From: CAYPTJ01 sp964413845
GTDB lineage: Bacteria > Patescibacteriota > WWE3 > 9FT-COMBO-53-11
Assembly (NCBI GenBank): GCA_964413845.1
Contig: CAYPTJ010000021.1
Location: 1 to 17,160 of the forward strand
Direction: 5' to 3'
DNA length: 17,160 nucleotides
The notes under the pieces were generated by a model that saw only the letters and a list, made by a program, of their open reading frames with translations, ran no database searches and was not told where the DNA came from. Position 1 is the first letter of the stretch. Each line of letters opens with the position of its first letter. Positions 6,103 to 12,527 of this stretch are shown in pieces. The translations under genes were made by a program, and so were the position numbers.

Positions 6103-7395
6103 TCAATTCGCTTTTTTCTCATCAGAAGATGAGAAAATAAACCCTAAGGTCAAGGAAAGAAGAAAGAGCCCTTGCGGAAGGGTGTAAAGGTAATGATCAA
6201 AAAGACCAAGAAGAGTTAACTGAGCTAATGAGAAAAACATTAAGTACCTTTGCTTCTTCCACCCAAAGATGTAGGCAGCAAGAAAAAGCGCTAGAAACAC
6301 CACCAAAGCCAAAAGCCCGCTTTCTGCCGCCACCAAAGCAAAGATGTTATGGACCGGCTGGATAAACAGTGTGGGACCGGAAGGGATGCCAAAGTGAGGA
6401 AGGGAGGCGGTAAAAAGACCAAGCCCGATGCCTGAAAGAAAAGATGAGTGAAACATTGCCCATGCGCTTTGGAGAAGTTCAACTCTTCGTGAAAATGTTA
6501 GATCCGATGAGGGGGGAAAGAGAAAGAATAATAAGGTAAAGAAGGCTAGAAGAGATGCGGCCACAAAATATGCTCGCCAGCGTTTTTTCACCCTTAAAAG
6601 ACCTAAAAGAAAAAGACCAAGTAAAAGACTTACCCAAGCGAGTCTGGAGAAGGAAACAAAAAGCCCCAACAGAGCAATCCCTGCGGCAAGAAGATAACCT
6701 TCTGCAAGAAACCAGGGGACGGTAATCGCCGCTACCCCCCCAAGAACATTAGGGTGGGGAAAGGTACCATAAGCACGGAGAACCTCCTGGCCAAAAAAAG
6801 AAGTTTTTGCCACGCCAGGTAAAGAAGGGTAAAGAACCGGCTCACCTAGAAAGTAGTAGGGAAAAACATTTCTTTGCAGAAGAAATTGGACAAGAGCAAG
6901 AAGAGAAACCCACCCCACTCCAAAAGAAAGAAACTTAGCAATCCTTAAAAAATCTTTTTTTAAGTCAACATTCTCCCTAACCCAAACCCCAAAGGCAAGC
7001 CAAAGCATAAGTTCAACTAACCTTAGGGCAGAGATAGAAATACTTCCGCTCGCCCCTAGGGAAGGGAAAAGGGCAAGGAAAAGAAGAAAAGGAAGAAAAA
7101 GATGTCGTTTTCCAAAACTTCGTGTGAGCCAAAGCCGGCAAGAGAAAAGGGTGATAAGAAGGAAAACGAGAAGTTCCGTTAGATAAAATTTGGGAAGGAG
7201 ATAATCTGCTAAAATACCCTGAATATAAGAAGAGGGAAGAACAAGATGTTTTGCTAAATTACTTGGGAAAAGGATTAAAATTGTAAAGAAAATAACCCAT
7301 TCCCCTTTGAAAACCATTCCCTTCCAATAACTTCTTTCTTTCTTTAAAAAAGAAGGAGTAGAGAGTGTTAATTTGTGAAGAACCCCACCTTTCAC
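6103..7395 (-). CDS. O-antigen ligase family (Wzy/WaaL-like) polytopic membrane protein
   Basis: The 430-residue protein has about ten or more hydrophobic segments starting near residue 31 (WVIFFTILILF). It carries the Wzy_C / O-antigen-ligase pattern: AYGTFPHPNVLGG, then SFSRLAWVSLLLGLFLLG, then a large loop ending with GIGLGLF and QPVHNIFALVAAESGLLALVVF, with the conserved His of the loop present. Members join lipid-linked glycan to an acceptor (lipid, protein or another glycan) on the outer side of the membrane. The acceptor cannot be told here; with no outer membrane expected in this lineage, protein glycosylation or capsule polymerisation are options. GTG at 7395 is the longest start; Met27 (KGMVFKGEW), just before the first membrane segment, is an alternative. 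It follows dnaA by 54 nt on the same strand. Confidence 0.85.
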   Translation of the reverse strand: MKGGVLHKLTLSTPSFLKKERSYWKGMVFKGEWVIFFTILILFPSNLAKHLVLPSSYIQGILADYLLPKFYLTELLVFLLITLFSCRLWLTRSFGKRHLFLPFLLFLALFPSLGASGSISISALRLVELMLWLAFGVWVRENVDLKKDFLRIAKFLSFGVGWVSLLALVQFLLQRNVFPYYFLGEPVLYPSLPGVAKTSFFGQEVLRAYGTFPHPNVLGGVAAITVPWFLAEGYLLAAGIALLGLFVSFSRLAWVSLLLGLFLLGLLRVKKRWRAYFVAASLLAFFTLLFFLFPPSSDLTFSRRVELLQSAWAMFHSSFLSGIGLGLFTASLPHFGIPSGPTLFIQPVHNIFALVAAESGLLALVVFLALFLAAYIFGWKKQRYLMFFSLAQLTLLGLFDHYLYTLPQGLFLLSLTLGFIFSSSDEKKAN

Positions 7396-7449
7396 AGGAT
7401 TAGAATAGCAAATCTATGTGTTGAGAAGTAGTGAAGAACTTGGTGGGTT

Positions 7450-8832
7450 TTAGCAAATTGTGGGAAGCTTCTTGCTGTTTTCCACAAAAGGTCCTAATTT
7501 TCCACATTCATGAATCACTTCTTTTATTGTGGCAACCTCTCTTTGGAAAAAAAGGTTGCTTTTCATCCGCTCTTCGACTGTCTTAATTGCGTAAAGGACG
7601 GTCGTGTGGTCCCTCCCTCCCGAAATCGCTCCAATTTCTTTAAGGGGAAGTAGCGCTAAAGTACGAAGAAGATACATTGCGACCTGTCTGGGGACAACGG
7701 TTTCTTTCAGCCTTCTTTTCCCGGTAAGCTCCTCCTTTGAAATTTCAAAATGGTGACAGACCTTTTCAAAGATCAGTTTTGGAGGAATTTTTGCTTGAGG
7801 CTGATTTAAGGAGTTGCTCGAAGATACCATCGCCAGAAGTTCTTGGGGGGTTGCCTCTTGGAAGGAGCGGCTAAGAAGTAAAAGCTGCGACAATGTCCCC
7901 TCAAGTTGGCGGATACTTCCCGCAACTTGTTGGGCAAGGGAAAGAACAACCTCATCATTAAGTGTTGCTCCGCGTTCCCGCATCTTTTGTTTAAGGATTG
8001 CAATCCGCAGATCAAGCTCTGGGGGTTGGATATCAACGACCATTCCTCCAGAGAAACGTGACACAAGTCGAGCTTCCAGGCTTTTTATCTCCTGAGGATG
8101 GCGGTCGGAGGTTAAAACGACCTGTTTCCCGGAGAGATACAACTCATTAAAGGTGTTAAAGAACTCTTCTTGTGTTGCCTCTCTCCCGGCAAGAAACTGA
8201 ATATCATCAACCAGAAGAACATCCAGCAAACGATATCTTCTGCGGAACTGGGCCATGCCTTGTCGATTTTGAATTCCTTGAACCATCTCATTTGTGAAGG
8301 TCTCCGCTGGGCAGTAACGAACTCTTGCTTCTTGGTCTTTAGTCTTGATTGCGTTTCCAATTGCATGGATAAGGTGGGTCTTTCCGAGACCAACCCCGGA
8401 GTAAAAAAGAAGGGGATTATGGAGGTTTCCAGATTGTTCTGTAACAGCAACCGCAGCGGCATGAGCCAAGCGGTTAGATAAACCAACCACGAAGTTCTCA
8501 AAGGTGTAAGTAGGGAAAAGCCGATCTTCGCATCTTGGTGGGGCAAAAAGTGGGCCAAGCTCGTGGGGTTTTGGTGTGGGGGAGGGGGATGAATGAACTT
8601 TGAAGGTAAGGCGGTAAATCTTCCCTGTAAGATTAGCAAGAACCTCTTTTATTTTTTCTGCATATCTTTGTTTAAGCCTCTCAGCAATAAGGGCGTTGGG
8701 ACAAGCGATTGCTGCATTATCTTGATCTAAAGAAATAAGTTTTGTCTTGCTGAAGAAAGTAATAAAATTGGCTTTTGAAACTTCAATTTCAAGGGTAGCA
8801 AGAGCATTTTCCCAAAGCTCATCTTTATGCAT
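7450..8832 (-). CDS. dnaA: Chromosomal replication initiator protein DnaA
   Basis: DnaA binds origin DNA and opens it for the helicase. I see domain I (ELWENALATLEIEVSKANF), a short linker, the AAA+ domain with Walker A (YSGVGLGKTH), Walker B (VLLVDDIQFLAG), LTSDRHPQEI and LEARLVSRFSGG, and domain IV with GGRDHTTVLYAIKTVEERM, the DNA-binding signature. The frame is open to 8916, but that first ATG lies inside the -10 hexamer of the promoter and its 28 extra residues look unlike any DnaA. ATG at 8832 (MHKDELWE) gives a normal N-terminus and 460 residues. The C-terminus has a tail (HECGKLGPFVENSKKLPTIC) whose codons contain two DnaA-box-like sequences. The gene is divergent from rpmH, the usual arrangement around an origin. 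Confidence 0.97.
   Translation of the reverse strand: MHKDELWENALATLEIEVSKANFITFFSKTKLISLDQDNAAIACPNALIAERLKQRYAEKIKEVLANLTGKIYRLTFKVHSSPSPTPKPHELGPLFAPPRCEDRLFPTYTFENFVVGLSNRLAHAAAVAVTEQSGNLHNPLLFYSGVGLGKTHLIHAIGNAIKTKDQEARVRYCPAETFTNEMVQGIQNRQGMAQFRRRYRLLDVLLVDDIQFLAGREATQEEFFNTFNELYLSGKQVVLTSDRHPQEIKSLEARLVSRFSGGMVVDIQPPELDLRIAILKQKMRERGATLNDEVVLSLAQQVAGSIRQLEGTLSQLLLLSRSFQEATPQELLAMVSSSNSLNQPQAKIPPKLIFEKVCHHFEISKEELTGKRRLKETVVPRQVAMYLLRTLALLPLKEIGAISGGRDHTTVLYAIKTVEERMKSNLFFQREVATIKEVIHECGKLGPFVENSKKLPTIC
7478..7506 (+). promoter_or_regulatory. Two DnaA-box-like 9-mers (TTTTCCACA) in the 3' end of dnaA
   Basis: TTTTCCACA occurs exactly at 7478-7486 and 7498-7506, 20 bp apart in the same orientation, i.e. 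near two helical turns. It differs from the E. coli box TTATCCACA at one position. Looser relatives are TGTGGGAAG at 7459-7467 and TGTGGCAAC at 7528-7536. They lie at the end of the dnaA coding region, next to the 54-nt gap before the next gene. Confidence 0.5.
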
Positions 8833-8914
8833 GGTATTTGAGGCAGGCGAAACCCAAAGGAAGGCAGGCACCGGGGGCGGGGATACTAATGTCCGGCGAG
8901 ACTGAACACACCCC

Positions 8915-8944
8915 ATCTTAAAGAAGAGATTTTAAGCTTGTCAA
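8915..8944 (-). promoter_or_regulatory. dnaA promoter with overlapping inverted repeat
   Basis: Minus strand: perfect TTGACA (8944-8939), 18-bp spacer, TAAGAT (8920-8915). Transcription would begin near 8908, giving a leader of about 76 nt before ATG 8832. The -35 lies inside an inverted repeat, TTAAGC (8932-8937) and GCTTAA (8946-8951), which could be an operator. Confidence 0.65.
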
Positions 8945-8956
8945 GGCTTAACTGGA

Positions 8957-8965
8957 TGTTGATAA
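8957..8965 (-). promoter_or_regulatory. DnaA-box-like site upstream of the dnaA promoter
   Basis: TTATCAACA on the minus strand (TGTTGATAA on plus), one mismatch from TTATCCACA. It sits 13 bp upstream of the -35 in the dnaA-rpmH intergenic region, a place where DnaA autoregulation and origin function are commonly found. Confidence 0.45.
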
Positions 8966-9066
8966 AAGGTGCTATAGCGTGCGGCAAGGCATTTTGTGTG
9001 ACCCCATTGTTCCAGTTTTTCTTTAACCGCAAAGTATGTTAAGATCAGAAGATGTTCTCTTATGTT

Positions 9067-9096
9067 TTGTTGGAATGAGGCCCCCCAACCTATAAG
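9067..9096 (+). promoter_or_regulatory. Promoter for the rpmH-rnpA-yidD-yidC-jag-dnaN run
   Basis: TTGTTG (9067-9072), 18-bp spacer, TATAAG (9091-9096). The leader to rpmH would be about 20 nt. No Shine-Dalgarno is seen before rpmH. The -35 is weak (three of six); the -10 matches five of six. Confidence 0.45.
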
Positions 9097-9123
9097 TAAG
9101 AGAGTAAAATAAATACTCAATCA

Positions 9124-9261
9124 ATGCCAAAGAGAACCTATCAACCTAAAAAGCGAAAAAGAGCAAGAACTCATGGTTTTCGGGCACGGCAGAGAAGTCA
9201 TGCAGGGAGGAAAGTTCTTAAGAGGCGAAGGAGGAAGTGCCGGAAACGACTTGTTATCTAG
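9124..9261 (+). CDS. rpmH: 50S ribosomal protein L34
   Basis: A 45-codon gene that reads MPKRTYQPKKRKRARTHGF, then RARQRSHAGRKVLKRRRRK and a short basic end to TAG at 9259-9261. This matches bacterial L34 almost residue for residue in its first half (KRTYQPxKRKRxRTHGFRAR). L34 is a small, very basic protein buried in the 23S rRNA of the large subunit. Its position upstream of rnpA and divergent from dnaA is the classical one. Confidence 0.97.
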   Translation: MPKRTYQPKKRKRARTHGFRARQRSHAGRKVLKRRRRKCRKRLVI

Positions 9262-9270
9262 AGAGGTTCA

Positions 9271-9615
9271 ATGTTGCCAAAGGAAAGAAGGTTGGTCTCT
9301 GATTACGATTTTCGGAAAGTTCGCCGGGGGGGTAGGAAGGTTAGCAACACCCTTTTTGATTTTTACTATCTTCCAACAGGTACTCCCTCGAGATTTGGTT
9401 TTGTTGTCTCCACCAAGCTTGATAAACGGGCGGTGAGGCGAAACCGAGCCAAACGAATCCTGCGTGAGGAAGTAAGGTTACTTCTTCCTAGAATTAGGAG
9501 TGGTTTTGATTTTGTTTTTTGGGCTCGGAAAAGGTTCTTGGATGCAAAGCCTGAACAGGTGGAAGCAGCAATTAAAACCGCATTAAGGCAGGCGGGAGTA
9601 ATGAGAAATGACTAA
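9271..9615 (+). CDS. rnpA: Ribonuclease P protein component
   Basis: The 114-residue basic protein partners the RNase P RNA in 5' maturation of tRNAs. It shows the family's order of motifs: an N-terminal LPKERRLVSDYDFRKVRRGG, then FYYLPTGTPSRFGFVVSTKLDKRAVRRNRAKRILRE with the RNR signature (KRAVRRNRAKR), and a C-terminal helix. ATG 9271 is preceded by AGAGAGG at short spacing. It follows rpmH by 9 nt and overlaps yidD by 8 nt, so translation of the pair is likely coupled. Confidence 0.96.
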   Translation: MLPKERRLVSDYDFRKVRRGGRKVSNTLFDFYYLPTGTPSRFGFVVSTKLDKRAVRRNRAKRILREEVRLLLPRIRSGFDFVFWARKRFLDAKPEQVEAAIKTALRQAGVMRND

Positions 9616-9868
9616 AAAACTTGTTCTTGGATTAATTAGGTTCTATCAAAAAACACTTTCGCCTGACCATGGATTCTTTAGCAAAATCTTTGGGGAGGCA
9701 ACTTGTCGCTTCCACCCTACCTGCTCCGAATATACCTATGAGGCAATCGATCGCCACGGTCTCTGGTGGGGATCTGTGTTAGGATTAAGGCGGATTCTTC
9801 GCTGCCACCCCTTAAGCAAGGGTGGTTTTGATCCAGTACCACCTGTGGTGAGCAAAGTCGAACCATGA
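9608..9868 (+). CDS. yidD: Membrane protein insertion efficiency factor YidD
   Basis: A small protein of 86 residues with the family signature CRFHPTCSEYTYEAIDRHG and the flanking LIRFYQKTLSP and LGLRRILRCHPLSKGGFDPVP. YidD is a membrane-associated helper for YidC-dependent insertion. It overlaps rnpA by 8 nt and yidC by 4 nt (ATGA at 9865-9868). The length is normal for the family. Confidence 0.95.
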   Translation: MTKKLVLGLIRFYQKTLSPDHGFFSKIFGEATCRFHPTCSEYTYEAIDRHGLWWGSVLGLRRILRCHPLSKGGFDPVPPVVSKVEP

Positions 9869-10563
9869 ACCCTTGGAACATTCTTTTAATCCAACCTTTA
9901 ACTACCATCCTCCTTTTCTTTTACAACCTTTTTGGGAGAAACTTAGGCTTAGCGATCATCGCTCTTACCGTGGTCTTGCGGATTCTTCTTTTTCCCCTCT
10001 CCCTACCAGCATTTCGCTCCGTAAAAGCGCAGCGAGAGCTTAAACCAAAACTGGATAAACTTAAAAAGAAGTACAAGAGCGATCGGCAGAAACTTTCCCA
10101 AGCGCAGTTGGAGCTCTTTCGCCAGGCGGGGGTAAATCCCTTTGCTGGCTGTCTCCCTCAGCTTCTCCAGCTTTTAGTTCTTATCGCCCTTTATCAAGTT
10201 TTTATCGGTTTTCTTACTAAAGGGGAGTTGAATACACAGTTTCTAGTTTGGAACCTTGCGCAACGCGATCCTTACCTGATCCTCCCTCTTCTTGCTGCCG
10301 CTGCTCAGTTTCTCCTCTCGCGGATGATGCTTCCAGCAGTTTCCGAGGAGGAGTCAGCAGTAAAAGCAACCAAAAAGCAAACAGATGATCTTGCAACTTC
10401 AATGCAGAAGCAGAATCTTTATCTCTTTCCCCTCCTTACCGTTGTCTTTGGTCTCCAACTCCCCTCGGGCTTGATGCTTTATTGGTTTGTTGCCTCTCTT
10501 CTTCAATTTGCTCAGCAATGGTGGGTTGGCGCATCAAATTCAATTGGAAAAGCTAACCGCTAA
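9865..10563 (+). CDS. yidC: Membrane protein insertase YidC/Oxa1, short form
   Basis: The 232-residue protein corresponds to the conserved insertase core without the large periplasmic domain of Gram-negative YidC, as in Gram-positive SpoIIIJ-type proteins. A hydrophobic N-terminus (ILLIQPLTTILLFFYNLFG) is followed by LTVVLRILLFPLSLPAFRS with the conserved intramembrane Arg, a charged coiled-coil-like cytoplasmic hairpin (LKPKLDKLKKKYKSDRQKLS), GVNPFAGCLPQLLQLLVLIALYQVF, and the last membrane segments ending LPSGLMLYWFVASLLQFAQQWW. There is no lipoprotein signal. It inserts proteins into the cytoplasmic membrane alone or with SecYEG. Coupled by a 4-nt overlap to yidD. Confidence 0.95.
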   Translation: MNPWNILLIQPLTTILLFFYNLFGRNLGLAIIALTVVLRILLFPLSLPAFRSVKAQRELKPKLDKLKKKYKSDRQKLSQAQLELFRQAGVNPFAGCLPQLLQLLVLIALYQVFIGFLTKGELNTQFLVWNLAQRDPYLILPLLAAAAQFLLSRMMLPAVSEEESAVKATKKQTDDLATSMQKQNLYLFPLLTVVFGLQLPSGLMLYWFVASLLQFAQQWWVGASNSIGKANR

Positions 10564-10577
10564 GTGGTAAATTGTTA

Positions 10578-11108
10578 ATGGTGATGGCTGAGGTTGGAAC
10601 TTATCTTAAAAAAGAGACAGAAGTAATTCTTGGAAAAATGAATCTTCCTGCAGATGTTTCCGCAGAAAAGTTAGAAGAGGATAAACAATATCAAGTGGAG
10701 ATCAAACCAGAAAAAGAAGATGAGCTCCCCCTTCTTATCGGTTACCATGGCCAGACTCTTAATGCCCTCCAGATACTTCTTGGCCTTTTTACTTTCAAGA
10801 AGTTTGGGGAGTTTAGTCATATCCTGGTTGAGGCTGGGGATTATCGCAGGAAGCGAGAAGAGGAGCTTAAAAGACGAGCGCTTGAGGCCGCTGACAAAGC
10901 GCGGTTCCTTTTAAAGGAAGTCTCCTTTCCGGCGATGCCTTCCTTTGAACGCCGGATTATTCATCTTACTTTGACGGATGAGCAGGGGATAAGGACTGAA
11001 AGCCGAGGTGAGGGAAGGGAAAGGCATGTGGTGGTAATTCCCGCCGCCAAAGGCGAGCCCTCGCCTCGCGGCGAAGCGGGTCGCCAGGGGCGGGAAAGTG
11101 TCAAGTGA
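10578..11108 (+). CDS. jag: Jag/KhpB family RNA-binding protein (KH and R3H domains)
   Basis: About 176 residues: an N-terminal Jag-like stretch (TYLKKETEVILGKMNLPADVS), a KH domain with the GxxG loop as LLIGYHGQTLNALQILLG, and an R3H domain (MPSFERRIIHLTLTDEQGIRTESRGEGRERHVVV) with the Arg and His spaced as expected. In other bacteria KhpB/Jag binds RNA and affects cell division and envelope synthesis; here it sits directly after yidC as usual. TTG 10572, ATG 10578 and ATG 10584 are all possible starts and none has a clear Shine-Dalgarno. The last 20 or so residues (AKGEPSPRGEAGRQGRESVK) come from a GC-rich palindromic insert and are probably not a functional domain. It overlaps dnaN by 1 nt (TGATG). 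Confidence 0.92.
   Translation: MVMAEVGTYLKKETEVILGKMNLPADVSAEKLEEDKQYQVEIKPEKEDELPLLIGYHGQTLNALQILLGLFTFKKFGEFSHILVEAGDYRRKREEELKRRALEAADKARFLLKEVSFPAMPSFERRIIHLTLTDEQGIRTESRGEGRERHVVVIPAAKGEPSPRGEAGRQGRESVK
11038..11096. repeat. GC-rich three-stem palindromic element in the 3' end of jag
   Basis: An outer 8-bp stem, TTCCCGCC (11038-11045) with GGCGGGAA (11089-11096), encloses two hairpins sharing the same stem sequence: GGCGA/TCGCC at 11052-11056 and 11061-11065, and GGCGA/TCGCC at 11070-11074 and 11081-11085. It is much richer in G and C than its surroundings and is translated in frame. Confidence 0.7.
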
Positions 11109-12226
11109 TGAAAGCTACCGTCCTGCAAGAAAATCTTCTTCCTAAGGTAGCGGCGGTTGCGCGGATCGCCTCCGCGAAAAGTGCCCTTCCTGTTCTTGAG
11201 AATATTCTCCTTTCCGCGGAAAAAGGGAAATTGACTCTTGCGGCAACTGATCTTGAAACGGGGATTAAAACCGAGGTTGGGGCCAAGGTGGAAAAGTCAG
11301 GAGCACTCACTGTACCGGCACGGCTTTTGGTGGGTTTAATCGGAAATCTTCCACCGGGGAAAGTTACACTAAGCGCAGAGAAGGATCTTTTAACAATTGA
11401 GGCAGAAGGGATAAGTTCACGGATTAATGGTTTAGCTGCCGAGGAGTTCCCTGCTTTTACCGTTGAGGGAAAGGAGCTTTTTACCCTTAAGGCAAGTGAG
11501 CTTAAAAAAGCGATTGACCAAGTCTCCTTTGCAGCAGCGCAGGATGAATCTCGCCCAATCTTAACAGGGGTTCTTCTTCGCATTGGGGGTGGAGAGTTGG
11601 TTTTAACCGGGGTGGATGGATTTCGTCTTGCGGAGAAGAAGCTTAAGGTTTCTGTTTCCGTGAAATCCGAACCTGGTTCCGAAGCGGTAACCTTAGTTGT
11701 TCCCGCCCGAGGCCTAATTGAGGTGGGCCGGTTGGTTGAGGGTGGGGAGGTAAAAGTTTCGATTCCCGAGCTGACACAACTTCTTTTCCAAACGGAAGAA
11801 TTTTCGATCTTTACCCAATCGCTTGAGGGGGAGTTTCCCGATTACGAGCAGATCATCCCCACCAACTTTGAAACGAAGCTGACTTTCGAAAAGGAGGAAT
11901 TTGTTAAAGCGGTTCAGTTAACCTCAATCTTCTCAGAGCGAGGGACAAGCGTGATCAAGCTTTCCCATCAGCCAGCGAAGGGAACGGCGGAAGTAAGTTC
12001 ACAGGAAGCGGAACTGGGGGAGGTGAAGATTGAAATTGCGATAAAGGGAGAAGGGAAGGTAGGCGAGATCGCTTTTAACTGTCGTTACCTCTCTGACTGT
12101 TTGGGAGCACTGGATTCAGGGAGGATAGAGCTTTCCCTCAATTCGGCGCTAGATCCTGCTCTTTTTCGCGCTCCCTCTGATCCCTCCTATCTTCATGTGG
12201 TGATGCCAGTTAGGTTGCAAGGATAG
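11108..12226 (+). CDS. dnaN: DNA polymerase III beta sliding clamp
   Basis: About 372 residues, normal for the clamp, which forms a ring on DNA and tethers the polymerase. All three repeats are visible: MKATVLQENLLPKVAAVARIA with LTLAATDLETGI, then the second starting near FTLKASELKKAIDQVSFAAAQDESRPILTGVLLRI and GVDGFRLAEKK, and the third near LTFEKEEFVKAVQLTSIFSERG. The end YLHVVMPVRLQG is the usual clamp C-terminus. ATG 11108 overlaps the jag stop in TGATG; GTG 11105 is an alternative. The last 17 nt overlap the convergent DciA-like gene. Confidence 0.96.
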   Translation: MKATVLQENLLPKVAAVARIASAKSALPVLENILLSAEKGKLTLAATDLETGIKTEVGAKVEKSGALTVPARLLVGLIGNLPPGKVTLSAEKDLLTIEAEGISSRINGLAAEEFPAFTVEGKELFTLKASELKKAIDQVSFAAAQDESRPILTGVLLRIGGGELVLTGVDGFRLAEKKLKVSVSVKSEPGSEAVTLVVPARGLIEVGRLVEGGEVKVSIPELTQLLFQTEEFSIFTQSLEGEFPDYEQIIPTNFETKLTFEKEEFVKAVQLTSIFSERGTSVIKLSHQPAKGTAEVSSQEAELGEVKIEIAIKGEGKVGEIAFNCRYLSDCLGALDSGRIELSLNSALDPALFRAPSDPSYLHVVMPVRLQG

Positions 12227-12527
12227 GGGTTGGTTTTATCTTTAATTTGATCTCCTTGACCGCTCTTCCTCCCAAAGATTCATTTAGCTTCTTGAGCAGG
12301 TTTGCCGAGTTAAGATATACCTCTTGGGAAACAGTTGGTGAAATGGTAAAAAGATAAAGTTCGTTACTGCGAAAGAAGCGAAAAACAACTTTATCAGCGA
12401 TTTCTGGGAAGTGCTGAGGGAGGAGTTCGTTGAGTAACTTTTCTACTCGCAAGCCCAAAAATACTCCCCGGGTTGGGCCACGCCAGGATTTCTCATGGAT
12501 CGCATCTTTGATAGAGACGAAGGTCAT
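12210..12527 (-). CDS. DciA-like (DUF721) protein, probable replicative-helicase loader
   Basis: The 105-residue protein fits the DUF721/DciA pattern: a helical N-terminal part (GVFLGLRVEKLLNELLPQHF), a predicted beta core (KVVFRFFRSNELYLFTISPTVSQEVYLNSANLLKKLNESLG) and the closing VKEIKLKIKPT typical of the family (aqEL..., LN..., ikeI.f). In bacteria lacking DnaC or DnaI, DciA interacts with the replicative helicase at initiation. Its ATG overlaps the stop of the VirB4-like gene (ATGA, 4 nt), so it should be translated with that operon, and it is convergent with dnaN. Placement near dnaN supports a replication role; coupling to a VirB4-like gene suggests an alternative link to the transfer apparatus. 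Assignment is by pattern only. Confidence 0.7.
   Translation of the reverse strand: MTFVSIKDAIHEKSWRGPTRGVFLGLRVEKLLNELLPQHFPEIADKVVFRFFRSNELYLFTISPTVSQEVYLNSANLLKKLNESLGGRAVKEIKLKIKPTPILAT

Noticed and set aside
6116..6135. Intrinsic terminator at the end of the O-antigen-ligase-like gene
   Set aside because: TTCTCATC/GATGAGAA is a good stem, but on the minus strand it is followed by A residues, not T, and lies inside the coding region.
8833..8916. N-terminal extension of DnaA from the first in-frame ATG
   Set aside because: The ATG lies within the -10 hexamer of the dnaA promoter and the 28 residues do not resemble DnaA domain I.
9173..9436. 87-codon frame on the plus strand across rpmH and rnpA
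   Set aside because: It overlaps two certain genes in another frame and its protein resembles nothing.
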